Shown here: positions 54,030 to 62,962 of the stretch, piece after piece
Position numbering within the stretch: position 1 is the first letter of the stretch
Layout of the letters: every line of letters starts with the position of its first letter
Virus record (IMG/VR): IMGVR_UViG_3300034198_012754
Location: 1 to 64,000 of that record
Origin: a virus
Length of the DNA: 64,000 nucleotides
Reading direction: 5' to 3' (one strand)
Translations under genes and position numbers: made by a program
The notes under the pieces: model-generated
What the model saw: the letters and a program-made list of their open reading frames with translations, nothing else
Databases searched by the model: none
Told to the model about the DNA's origin: nothing

Positions 54030-56687
54030 ATGAGTTATATTGATGCACTATTTGATCGTGAACACGATCGCATACATGTAGTTGAGCGCCGGGATGGACG
54101 CAGAGAGTATCGCGAATATCCGGCCAACTACATTTTCTATTATGACGACCCCCGAGGCAAGTTCCAATCAATCTATGGAACACCTGTGAGTCGATTCTCA
54201 ACACGCAACAACAAAGAGTTTCGAAAAGAGATGCGTATCCAGTCAGGCACGCAATTGTATGAGTCTGATATTAACCCTATCTTTCGTTGCCTAGAAGAAA
54301 ACTACAAAGGACAAGACGGTCCAAAATTACACACAGCATTTTTTGATATTGAAGTAGACTTTGATCCAGAACGTGGTTTTAGTCGGCCCGATGATCCATT
54401 CAATCCAATTACTGCTATCTCAGTGTACTTGGGCTGGTTGGAACAAATGGTCACTCTAGTCATTCCTCCCAAGCACATGAGTCGGACCACTGCTGAAGAA
54501 ATTACCGGAGAGTTCTCCAACACTATGTTGTTTGACAACGAAGCAGACATGCTTAAAGTATTTTTGGACCTAATCGAGGATGCTGATGCCCTTTCAGGGT
54601 GGAACTCAGAAGGCTTTGATATACCTTACACTATCAATCGTATCACTAGAGTTCTAAGCAAGGACGACACTCGTAGAATGTGCCTGTGGAATCAGTATCC
54701 CAAAAAGCGTGTGTTTGAACGCTTTGGTGCTGAACAAGAAACTTATGACTTGATTGGTCGTGTGCATATGGACTATATGCAACTGTATCGCAAGTACACA
54801 TACGAAGAACGCCACAGTTACAGTTTGGATGCCATCGGCGAATATGAACTAGACGAACGAAAAACAGCATTCGAAGGCACACTAGATCAGTTGTACAATC
54901 AAAACTTCAAAACGTTTATTGAGTACAACAGACAAGATACCTTGTTGTTGGCCAAGCTGGATGCCAAGCTGAAGTTTTTGGATCTGGCCAATACTCTAGC
55001 ACATGAAAACACTGTGTTGCTACAAACAACAATGGGAGCTGTGGCCGTAACAGAACAAGCCATTATCAATGAAGCACACGAACGTGGTATGGTTGTACCT
55101 AATCGCAAAGAAAGACTTACCGATGAAGATACTCAGGCTGCAGGTGCCTACGTTGCTTACCCTAAAAAAGGTATCCACGAATACATTGGATCAATTGACA
55201 TCAACTCACTGTATCCGTCGGCAATCCGTGCTCTCAACATGGGGCCAGAAACAATTGTTGGTCAACTCAGACCCACAATGACTGATCGTTACATCTCCGA
55301 CAAAATGCGTGGAGGTGCCAGTTTTGCAGCAGCCTGGGAAGGTTTGTTTGCCAGTCTAGAATATACTGCTGTGATGGATCAACAACGTGGCACAGAGATT
55401 ACTATCGACTGGCAAGATGGTGACGAGTCGGTACACAGTGCCGCCGAAGTGTGGAAGATTGTGTTTGACTCAAACCAGCCCTGGATCATTTCGGCCAATG
55501 GCACTATCTTTACCTTTGAGAAAGAAGGTATCATTCCTGGTTTGTTAAAGCGTTGGTATGCCGAACGTAAAGACATGCAGGCCCGATTAAAACTATGTGA
55601 GAACAAAGAAGATGAAGAATACTGGGACAAAAGACAGTTGGTTAAAAAGATCAATCTTAACAGTTTGTATGGCGCTATTCTTAATCCTGGTTGCAGGTTT
55701 TTTGACAAGCGTATTGGACAATCAACAACACTTACTGGACGTGCCATTGCCAAGCACATGGATGCTTATGTAAATGAATGCGTCACAGGCAAATACGATC
55801 ACACAGGCGAAACTATTATCTACGGTGACACAGACTCTTGCTACTTTTCAGCTTGGCCAGTGTTGAAAAAAGAAGTAGAAGAAGGCCGACTGGAGTGGTC
55901 CAAAGAAACCTGCATTGCGTTGTATGATTCAATTGCTGATCAAGTTAACCAAAGTTTTCCAGGCTTTATGGAACAGGCATTTCATTGTCCAAGAGAAATG
56001 GGCGAAGTAATCATGGGTGGTCGAGAAGTCGTAGCTTCCAAAGGTTTGTTTATTACCAAGAAACGCTATGCTGTGATGATCATAGACAAAGAAGGTCGAC
56101 GTCTAGATACCGACGGCAAGCCCGGCAAAGTAAAAGCCATGGGGCTAGATCTAAAACGATCGGATACTCCAGTGGTTATTCAAAACTTCTTGAGTGATGT
56201 TTTGCACAGTGTTCTAACAGGTGCTGGCAAAGAACAAGTGGTGGAAAAGATTCGAGAGTTTAAATACTTGTTCAAAGAACGACCGGGCTGGGAAAAAGGT
56301 AGTCCTAAACGTGTGAACAACTTGACCATGTATGGCAAGAAAGAAGAACGTGAAGGCAAGACCAATATGCCCGGACACGTTCGTGCTGCACTTAACTGGA
56401 ATAACTTGCGCAGAATGAACAGCGATAATTATTCATTGCAGATTGTGGATGGTATGAAAACCATTGTGTGTAAGTTGAAATCAAATGCACTTGGGTGGAC
56501 TTCAATCGGATACCCCACAGATGAGTTACACCTGCCGGCATGGTTCAAAGAACTACCGTTCGACGATGCTGAGATGGAAGCCACTGTGATTGACGGCAAG
56601 GTTGACAACTTATTGGGTGTACTGGATTGGGATTTAGCGTCGGCTACCAACACAGACAACACCTTCCAAACTTTGTTCGAGTGGTGA
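54030..56687 (+). CDS. 43: Family B DNA polymerase, gp43
   Basis: 885 residues. The 3'-5' exonuclease motifs are AFFDIEVDFD (ExoI), LSGWNSEGFDIPY (ExoII) and YNRQDTLLLAKL (ExoIII). Polymerase motif A is SIDINSLYPSAIR, B KKINLNSLYGAIL and C IYGDTDSCYF, with KKRYAV downstream. Both acidic pairs are intact, so it should be active and proofreading. It pairs with gp44/gp45. TTGGAGAT lies upstream of the start. A short hairpin at 53982-53996 is too weak to call a T4-like autoregulatory operator. Confidence 0.97.
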   Translation: MSYIDALFDREHDRIHVVERRDGRREYREYPANYIFYYDDPRGKFQSIYGTPVSRFSTRNNKEFRKEMRIQSGTQLYESDINPIFRCLEENYKGQDGPKLHTAFFDIEVDFDPERGFSRPDDPFNPITAISVYLGWLEQMVTLVIPPKHMSRTTAEEITGEFSNTMLFDNEADMLKVFLDLIEDADALSGWNSEGFDIPYTINRITRVLSKDDTRRMCLWNQYPKKRVFERFGAEQETYDLIGRVHMDYMQLYRKYTYEERHSYSLDAIGEYELDERKTAFEGTLDQLYNQNFKTFIEYNRQDTLLLAKLDAKLKFLDLANTLAHENTVLLQTTMGAVAVTEQAIINEAHERGMVVPNRKERLTDEDTQAAGAYVAYPKKGIHEYIGSIDINSLYPSAIRALNMGPETIVGQLRPTMTDRYISDKMRGGASFAAAWEGLFASLEYTAVMDQQRGTEITIDWQDGDESVHSAAEVWKIVFDSNQPWIISANGTIFTFEKEGIIPGLLKRWYAERKDMQARLKLCENKEDEEYWDKRQLVKKINLNSLYGAILNPGCRFFDKRIGQSTTLTGRAIAKHMDAYVNECVTGKYDHTGETIIYGDTDSCYFSAWPVLKKEVEEGRLEWSKETCIALYDSIADQVNQSFPGFMEQAFHCPREMGEVIMGGREVVASKGLFITKKRYAVMIIDKEGRRLDTDGKPGKVKAMGLDLKRSDTPVVIQNFLSDVLHSVLTGAGKEQVVEKIREFKYLFKERPGWEKGSPKRVNNLTMYGKKEEREGKTNMPGHVRAALNWNNLRRMNSDNYSLQIVDGMKTIVCKLKSNALGWTSIGYPTDELHLPAWFKELPFDDAEMEATVIDGKVDNLLGVLDWDLASATNTDNTFQTLFEW

Positions 56688-56688
56688 T

Positions 56689-57645
56689 ATGAAACTTAGT
56701 GATCTTGTTGCGTATAAATCTGCGTTAGATCAAGTGTCTGTGGACTCAATTCAAGTTCCCGCCGATCTTGCCATAAAAAAAATTGCACACTTAGTGGATT
56801 CACAACCAGAACAAATGGGTACGTTTCAACAACAACTGTGTCAACATAACAATATAATAAATCAAGAATTTAAAAAACTTTCCGACACAGTTGATCAGTT
56901 AAGCCTACAGGTACAGCAACAAATTGAAATTCAAGAAAAGTACTGGTTGCAGGAAAGTTACAGGTTGTTCGAAAATGAGATGAGGAGCGAACACCACGAT
57001 TACATCCTTAATCGACGACCCCAAATTACTCCAGAAACAATATTGCGTTCTCGATTAAGGATGTATTGTGATTGGAAATATCCAGGAATGATTATTCGCC
57101 CTGGTCTCGAGACGTTGGCAAGCGAAATGGTTGGATTTGACCCATTATATTTGATTGACACCAGTCCTGATTTATTAGGCAAAGTTTCGTCAATCAATAA
57201 TTTTTCCGACGAGTATCAAGCCAGATTAAGAAACATTGTTATACAAGAAACTCTGGATTCTGAAATATTAGAAAAGATCCCCAATAACCAATTTGGACTG
57301 TGTCTGGTTTACAACTTTTTTAATTTCCGCCCTTTAGAATATGTTCGTAAATATCTCAACGAAATCTATCAAAAATTAAAACCCGGTGGTGTTTTAATTA
57401 TGACCTACAATGATTGCAGTCGAGTGCCCGGAGTACTATTGGCAGAGAAACATTTTGCGTGTTATACCCCCGGAAGATTGATCACTGATTTGACCGAGCA
57501 CATTGGATTTGACAGATTGCATACGTGGCACAATAATGGACCCAGTACCTTTTTAGAAATACGCAAACCTGGCGAACTGTCCAGTCTACGCGGTGGTCAA
57601 ACTTTGGCAAAAATTATTCACAAATCAGTTGCAGAATCTAAATAA
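56689..57645 (+). CDS. Methyltransferase-like protein between polymerase and clamp
   Basis: 318 residues. The N-terminal 100 form a coiled-coil-like helix. From about 130 a class I SAM-methyltransferase fold is suggested: LYLIDTSPDLLGKVSSINNF (motif I/II region), GLCLVYNFFNFRPLEYVRKY and the strongly typical YQKLKPGGVLIMTYNDCSRV. The motif I glycines are not evident, so it may be inactive or bind SAM differently. Gene position between gp43 and gp45 hints at replication. Function not proven. Confidence 0.65.
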   Translation: MKLSDLVAYKSALDQVSVDSIQVPADLAIKKIAHLVDSQPEQMGTFQQQLCQHNNIINQEFKKLSDTVDQLSLQVQQQIEIQEKYWLQESYRLFENEMRSEHHDYILNRRPQITPETILRSRLRMYCDWKYPGMIIRPGLETLASEMVGFDPLYLIDTSPDLLGKVSSINNFSDEYQARLRNIVIQETLDSEILEKIPNNQFGLCLVYNFFNFRPLEYVRKYLNEIYQKLKPGGVLIMTYNDCSRVPGVLLAEKHFACYTPGRLITDLTEHIGFDRLHTWHNNGPSTFLEIRKPGELSSLRGGQTLAKIIHKSVAESK

Positions 57646-57657
57646 ACCAGTTATACT
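57629..57657 (+). promoter_or_regulatory. Probable promoter of the clamp gene
   Basis: TTGCAG at 57629-57634, 17-bp spacer, TATACT at 57652-57657, within the last codons of the previous gene. CTAAATA (57638-57644) lies in the spacer. The clamp start has TAGGAG upstream. Confidence 0.5.
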
Positions 57658-57678
57658 TAAACACAATAGGAGAAACAC

Positions 57679-58401
57679 ATGAGAGATCATTTATTAGACT
57701 TAGTAGAACACACATTGAAATTGGGTTGCATTGACCTAGTGAAAATCACAGGCGATGCCAACGAGACATTGATTGCAGGCATGGCCGAAGATCGTAGCGT
57801 GGTAGTGGAAGGCAAATATTCAGCACCAGTGGCAGAGTTTGTGGGCACATTCGGTATGCCAAACTTGACCAAACTAAACATCTTGTTGAACATTCAAGAG
57901 TACAAAGAAAATGCCAAGTTATCAGTGACACGCAAGGATACTGGTGCGCCAGATGGCATCAACTTTGAAAATGCCACTGGTGACTTTAAAAACAACTATC
58001 GTTTTATGGCATCAGAAATTGTTAACGAAAAACTCAAAACAGTCAAGTTCAAAGGTGTAAACTGGCATATTGAGTTTGAACCAACGGTGGCCAGTATTCA
58101 GCGACTAAAAATGCAGGCCAGTGCCAACGCAGAAGAAGTAAACTTTCAAGCCAAAACAGAAGATGGCAACCTAAAGTTCTTCTTTGGCGATCATTCAACA
58201 CACGCAGGTAACTTTGTGTTCCAGCCGGATGTTACAGGACAATTAAAACGTTCATGGGCATGGCCAATTAAAACTTTTATCAGCATTATGGATCTAACAG
58301 GCGACAAAGTGGTCAAGATCAGCGATGATGGTGCAGCAATGATCACTGTAGATTCAGGCATGGCAACTTATAACTATATTCTTCCAGCACAAAGCAAGTA
58401 A
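57679..58401 (+). CDS. 45: DNA polymerase sliding clamp, gp45
   Basis: 240 residues, the usual gp45 length (T4: 228), with the two-domain pattern and KFVFQPDVTGQLKRSWAWPI near the second half and ending in YILPAQ. The clamp trims polymerase to DNA and also activates late transcription with gp55/gp33. TAGGAGAA upstream. The stop overlaps the next start (ATGT...). Confidence 0.93.
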   Translation: MRDHLLDLVEHTLKLGCIDLVKITGDANETLIAGMAEDRSVVVEGKYSAPVAEFVGTFGMPNLTKLNILLNIQEYKENAKLSVTRKDTGAPDGINFENATGDFKNNYRFMASEIVNEKLKTVKFKGVNWHIEFEPTVASIQRLKMQASANAEEVNFQAKTEDGNLKFFFGDHSTHAGNFVFQPDVTGQLKRSWAWPIKTFISIMDLTGDKVVKISDDGAAMITVDSGMATYNYILPAQSK

Positions 58402-60203
58402 TGTCTCAAGACAACCTAACCGCAAAGCAAAATGACTATGCTGTGTTCTTGCCGGCTATCTCAGGTTTCTATGCCACGTTTATAGGCAAACAACGAGATC
58501 CAGCAAGTCCGCCATATGTAGATCCTGCACGTATGCCAGCAGGATTAGATATGGAAATGATGAACTGGCTCAATGATCAAAAGGCTCTGTTTCCTTATAA
58601 ATGGTCATTGTACTCCGGTGGACATGCCAACTTAGATTTAACCAAACAAGATTGGTCAGAAGACATGGTTCGCAATCGCGATCCTAGTACCTTGATTCTA
58701 GGTGACTCTGGTGGATTCCAGATTGCCAAAGGTCTATGGGAAGGAGAGTGGCGCGATCCTACTAGTGCAGAAGTCACCCAAAAGATGGCAGATTTGGTAA
58801 AAGCTGGTGTTGAGGTACGCCCGGTATTGGACAAAAATGGCAAACCTGTTGCAGACAAAAAAGGTAACCCTAAAACCGTCACAATTGATCATGCTAAAAA
58901 TTATCAAAAGTTAATCAACGCTGCCCAGACCAAACGAGAAGCGGTGCTTAAATGGCTAGATGGTGTCAGCGACTATGGCATGATTCTTGATATCCCAACC
59001 TGGGTCATACACGACAAAAAAGCGTCAGCGGCCTGCGGTATTACCGAATATCAAGAAGCTGTGGAAGCTACCAAATACAACAACGAATACTTTATGAAAC
59101 ATCGTAAAGGCGTTAAAAATGGCGGTGCCAAATTCTTAAACGTGTTACAAGGATCCAATCACGAAGAGGCCGAAGATTGGTATCAATTGATGAAGGATTA
59201 TTGCGATCCTAAAAAATATCCCGATACGCATTTCAATGGCTGGTCCATGGGTGGTCAGAACATGTGCGATGTACACTTAATTCTCCAGCGTCTTGTGGCT
59301 CTTCGTCACGATGGATTGTTACAAGAAGGCGTACACGATTGGATGCACTTTTTGGGTACAAGTAAGCTAGAGTGGGCAGTATTGTTGACAGACATTCAAC
59401 GTGCTGTACGCCGGTATGTAAATCCAAATTTCACCATCAGCTTTGACTGTGCGTCACCTTTCTTGGCCACAGCCAACGGACAGGTATATCATCACATTGA
59501 CTTGCCACACAACGACAAATGGTGTTATAGAATGAGTCCAATTGTTGATGATAAGAAGTATAGCTCTGATACACGACCATATGGTCAAGCAGTGGTAGCA
59601 GATGGACTGATTGATCATTTTGACGAATCACCGATTTCCAAGTTGTTACAAATGAAAGATATTTGTATCTATAAACCTGGTGATTTAAACAAAGTTGGCA
59701 AAGAAGGTACCACCAGTTGGGACAGTTTCAGTTATGCCCTGCTGATGGGTCATAATGTTTGGATGCACATTGAAGCAGTTCAACGAGCCAATCGAGAATA
59801 CGATGCTGGCAAATGGCCGCACATGATGAGATTTACAGGAACCAAAAAGAAACTAGGCGACAACAGTATGTTCAAGGACATTGTAGATGCTATTTTTGCC
59901 ACAGGCAGTAGAGAAGAATCCGAAGCCATAATTAAACACTACAGCAGATACTGGATGGACATTCCTGGCACACGTGGATTCAAAGGTGACAAAACCATTA
60001 ATCCTCACACCAACGCCAACAAGCATTTTGTCATTGAGGCAAACCTGACCAAAGAGAAACCAACGGAACCAGAGAAGCCAACTGAGTCTACATTTACCGA
60101 TTTATTTGACATTGAAGAAGCGGATAGTGTACAATTAGAGCATGGTGAAGACTTTTCCCAAGATGAAGTTGCCAAATTAGATCAGTTAGAGAAAAATGGA
60201 TAG
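58401..60203 (+). CDS. dpdA: TGT-like (DpdA-type) 7-deazaguanine transglycosylase
   Basis: 600 residues. It carries the catalytic signature of the tRNA-guanine transglycosylase barrel: LILGDSGGFQIA (D102), DIP (197-199), FLNVLQGS (246-252), GWSMGG (280-285), HFLGTS (316-321) and ISFDC then ANG (about 346-360, D349), the equivalent of TGT's FDC...NG. The zinc-binding Cys/His cluster of tRNA enzymes is not visible, as in DpdA proteins that insert 7-deazaguanines into DNA. It overlaps the clamp by one base and four partner genes follow. DNA modification is likely but inferred. Confidence 0.82.
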   Translation: MSQDNLTAKQNDYAVFLPAISGFYATFIGKQRDPASPPYVDPARMPAGLDMEMMNWLNDQKALFPYKWSLYSGGHANLDLTKQDWSEDMVRNRDPSTLILGDSGGFQIAKGLWEGEWRDPTSAEVTQKMADLVKAGVEVRPVLDKNGKPVADKKGNPKTVTIDHAKNYQKLINAAQTKREAVLKWLDGVSDYGMILDIPTWVIHDKKASAACGITEYQEAVEATKYNNEYFMKHRKGVKNGGAKFLNVLQGSNHEEAEDWYQLMKDYCDPKKYPDTHFNGWSMGGQNMCDVHLILQRLVALRHDGLLQEGVHDWMHFLGTSKLEWAVLLTDIQRAVRRYVNPNFTISFDCASPFLATANGQVYHHIDLPHNDKWCYRMSPIVDDKKYSSDTRPYGQAVVADGLIDHFDESPISKLLQMKDICIYKPGDLNKVGKEGTTSWDSFSYALLMGHNVWMHIEAVQRANREYDAGKWPHMMRFTGTKKKLGDNSMFKDIVDAIFATGSREESEAIIKHYSRYWMDIPGTRGFKGDKTINPHTNANKHFVIEANLTKEKPTEPEKPTESTFTDLFDIEEADSVQLEHGEDFSQDEVAKLDQLEKNG

Positions 60204-60726
60204 ACCAGGACACGAAGATACCCGTTTCTTTATTGGCACAGAAGTAGAACATACGCCAGCGTTTGGCATGAAGACTTTGTTTGTTGTAGGTGTACAAGAT
60301 CCAGCCAAAATACATGCTACAGCACTGGCACACAAATGTGATCATATCTATTTTGGTGCCAATCAAAGTTTTCCAAAGTTAGACATTGACAGCAACAAAT
60401 GGAAGCCTTGGGAAGACATGGTAGGACTATTGTTACGTAGTGGTCACGGTGGCGATCACTATTATATGTGTACACTAGATATTGATGTTAGTTGCTCAGA
60501 AGGATTGATAGAGGGTCCATTGGTTGAATACAATAACTTTATTCCAATGATCAGTGTCAAGCTACCATATATCAAACAACTAGGCTACAACGCTACATTG
60601 AAGTTAGACGACAAAGACTTTAGAGCAACAAATCCCGGCGTGTGGTGTCATAACATACACGATTTACAAGATCGATCAGTATTCACAGACTGGTCTAGAT
60701 ATACCAAGGATGAAACACTAAAATGA
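60196..60726 (+). CDS. Conserved partner of the TGT-like protein
   Basis: 176 residues overlapping the dpdA-like gene by 8 bases. Sequence has DRPGHEDTRFFIGTEVEHTP, DHIYFGANQSFP, LDIDVSCSEGLIEGPLVEYN and NPGVWCHNIHDL. I know no annotated family that fits. The start resembles proteins of T4-like marine phages adjacent to TGT-like genes. It could bind the modified base or supply precursor; not established. Confidence 0.55.
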   Translation: MDRPGHEDTRFFIGTEVEHTPAFGMKTLFVVGVQDPAKIHATALAHKCDHIYFGANQSFPKLDIDSNKWKPWEDMVGLLLRSGHGGDHYYMCTLDIDVSCSEGLIEGPLVEYNNFIPMISVKLPYIKQLGYNATLKLDDKDFRATNPGVWCHNIHDLQDRSVFTDWSRYTKDETLK

Positions 60727-61304
60727 AAAAAGCCAGAGTAAGCGTTATCAAAGATAATATTACCCAAGGAACTAGTATTCCTAGTTTTACAAATGATTGT
60801 GATATTGGTCAGTGGGCCGACAACCTGATGGAAAACAAAGGTCATGCCATTGACAAAAACGGTTTAGTAGATCACCCTCAGTATGGCATTGACAATAAAA
60901 CTCGGCGCAAAGGTAGTAAAGCAGCCCACACTGTTGGATCAATGACCATTGACGCAATCAAAGTTGCGGACAAGTGGGAAGATACCCGTTACTATCATAA
61001 AACTCAAAATCAAAATCAAATCACTTATGATACAGACTTTCTTGAAGTTTCGTCGGTTAAGTTAGTTGATATGGCAATAGACACCACACAGGAAAAATTA
61101 GCTGCTGGGTATTATGATTGCCGAGATCAAATTATGTCAAATTGCCGAGACAAAACTATCAAGTCAAAAAATGGTTGGGTAATTTTAGATGGATACGGTC
61201 ATCATAATTCTTACAGAATGCGTATTACTGATAAAGCTATGAAACAAATACATAACATTTCTGGTGCCAGAGATACATTCATGAAACATTTTGAGAAACA
61301 ATAA
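60723..61304 (+). CDS. Hypothetical protein, possible nuclease-like fold
   Basis: 193 residues coupled by ATGA. HPQYGIDNKTRRKGSKAAHT has D-x-K after a Tyr/Gly strand, reminiscent of the PD-(D/E)xK nuclease core, with TIDAIKVADKW as following helix. It may act on unmodified DNA, which would pair with the DNA-modifying neighbour, but no full nuclease motif set is seen. Confidence 0.5.
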   Translation: MKKARVSVIKDNITQGTSIPSFTNDCDIGQWADNLMENKGHAIDKNGLVDHPQYGIDNKTRRKGSKAAHTVGSMTIDAIKVADKWEDTRYYHKTQNQNQITYDTDFLEVSSVKLVDMAIDTTQEKLAAGYYDCRDQIMSNCRDKTIKSKNGWVILDGYGHHNSYRMRITDKAMKQIHNISGARDTFMKHFEKQ

Positions 61305-61306
61305 TT

Positions 61307-61573
61307 ATGAGATGGATTAAAAAACGTCTACGCAATTGGGTCAACAACAATGATGATTTGATTCAGTTAGACGACTACCACCATTCAGATCGAATTGACG
61401 CTCATGGATTTCAACTAAAAGTCTATAAAGCCAATGGAGGTACTATTGTCGAAACCTCTAGCTACAATATCCGAAAAGATCACACAAACTCAGGATTGTA
61501 TGTTATACTTGACACGCAGGATCTTGGAACAGAGATTGGTAAAATTATCACTATTGAAGGTTTGAAAACATGA
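61307..61573 (+). CDS. 88-residue hypothetical protein
   Basis: Two bases after the previous gene, with ATTATGAG start region and ATGA overlap to the next. Mixed alpha/beta, basic N-terminus, no family recognised. Part of the TGT-like operon. Confidence 0.5.
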   Translation: MRWIKKRLRNWVNNNDDLIQLDDYHHSDRIDAHGFQLKVYKANGGTIVETSSYNIRKDHTNSGLYVILDTQDLGTEIGKIITIEGLKT

Positions 61574-62013
61574 TCAACGAAGAACGAGTACAGGCCATGC
61601 GTATTATCAACGAAGCTGAACGAAAGATTTGGGTAACGTTTAAAAAAGAAGGAATTCATCGTTATCCAGATGCAGCCACAAATCCCTTGTTGGCCACCGG
61701 AGATGAATATGACGTTAGTTTCTTGGCCAATCCACATCGTCACATATTTCACTTCCGTGTGTGGATTGATGTATTCCACAATGATCGAGACATTGAGTTC
61801 ATTCAATTCAAACGCTGGCTGGAAAACTTATACTCTACAGGCACTCTTAAACTAGACTACAAAAGTTGCGAGATGATTGCTGATGACATATATATTAAGA
61901 TCGCAGAACGATACCCCAATCGTGCTGTGTGGATCGAAGTGGCCGAAGATGGCGAGAACGGCTGTTTGATCAAATACGAATTATCTCGTCCTAACCTTTC
62001 AATCAAAATCTAA
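61570..62013 (+). CDS. QueD-like (T-fold) protein
   Basis: 147 residues. NPHRHIFHFRVWIDVFH (54-70) has the His triad H56, H58, H61 that would bind zinc as in 6-pyruvoyl/6-carboxytetrahydropterin synthases, FIQFKRWLENL corresponds to their DF..LK segment and WIEVAEDGENG (E126) to the pterin-binding glutamate. QueD makes the precursor of preQ0/7-deazaguanine, so it fits the operon of a TGT-like protein. Match is partial: the catalytic Cys is doubtful (C100). Confidence 0.5.
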   Translation: MINEERVQAMRIINEAERKIWVTFKKEGIHRYPDAATNPLLATGDEYDVSFLANPHRHIFHFRVWIDVFHNDRDIEFIQFKRWLENLYSTGTLKLDYKSCEMIADDIYIKIAERYPNRAVWIEVAEDGENGCLIKYELSRPNLSIKI

Positions 62014-62023
62014 AGGAAACACC

Positions 62024-62245
62024 ATGGGTAAGCAAGTATATCGTCCTAGTGCTAGAGCTCTAGCCATTCATGGCGACTTGGAAAAGTTCTTAGACTTCTG
62101 TGTAGAGTACGGCTATCGTTTCAACGAAGGTGATCTTTACAACTTCAAGAGCTATGCCTGGCAACAGTACAACAAATTCACACAAGGCAAAAATGCCAAA
62201 AACATGTGGTTTGAAGACGGTCGCCGATTCGCAGGATACAGATAA
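62024..62245 (+). CDS. 73-residue conserved phage protein
   Basis: AAAGGAAAC upstream. Helical with HGDLEKFLDFCVEYGYRFNE, then a Trp/Tyr/Lys-rich part. A conserved small protein of T4-like phages without known role. Confidence 0.55.
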   Translation: MGKQVYRPSARALAIHGDLEKFLDFCVEYGYRFNEGDLYNFKSYAWQQYNKFTQGKNAKNMWFEDGRRFAGYR

Positions 62246-62251
62246 CTTTCC

Positions 62252-62962
62252 ATGCTGTATGTAAATGGCGACAGTTGGTCATTTCGGCACAAAGAATATA
62301 CTTTTCCAATTTGGCCAGAATTAGTTGCGGAACATCTGGGCCTGGAACTATGTAATCAAAGTCTCGGATGCGGCAGTAACTCTCGTATTATTGATTGTTT
62401 AAGCAATCAATGGTTGTCAGGAATGAACCCATCGATAATGATTTTTGGTCTCACTACGCACCAACGGTATCATCTTCCGGCGCCAGATTTAGGAAGTTGG
62501 GTTTTAAACTTCAAGAGTGCTCATAATGAACATACTAACGAAGTTAACAACAACCTTTCTAATTTTTTCTATTCTAAGTGTTATAAAGAAATTGATTCAA
62601 TATATCGCTATTATAAAAATATCTGGACAATACATAATTATTGTAAAAAGTTCAACAGTAAGTATTTGATTTTTCAAATGTGGGATTCTCAATTGGACGA
62701 ATTAAATTTGCTTTCGTCCAGTGAAAACATTTATAATTATGTTATCAAGCATTACCCGGAACAGGATATATATGCGGAACAGTATATGCTATTGTTTGAA
62801 AAATTAAAACAACTAAAATTGCAATGGAACTATATTGAGAAGCCAGCATCAACAAATTTGATAGCAACAGATTTTGATGCTACCAAACACCCTAATAAAT
62901 TAGGACACAAAAAACTAACAAATGTAGTGTTAGACCACCTTGAAAGACTTAACGTAATATGA
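62252..62962 (+). CDS. SGNH-hydrolase-like protein
   Basis: 236 residues. NGDSWSFRHKEY is block I (GDS), LGCGSNSRII the block II Gly/Asn, and ATKHPNKLGHKKLTN the C-terminal block V with His. More A+T-rich than neighbours. Same fold class as 26664-27335 but low similarity. Function uncertain; could de-acylate glycans. Confidence 0.65.
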   Translation: MLYVNGDSWSFRHKEYTFPIWPELVAEHLGLELCNQSLGCGSNSRIIDCLSNQWLSGMNPSIMIFGLTTHQRYHLPAPDLGSWVLNFKSAHNEHTNEVNNNLSNFFYSKCYKEIDSIYRYYKNIWTIHNYCKKFNSKYLIFQMWDSQLDELNLLSSSENIYNYVIKHYPEQDIYAEQYMLLFEKLKQLKLQWNYIEKPASTNLIATDFDATKHPNKLGHKKLTNVVLDHLERLNVI

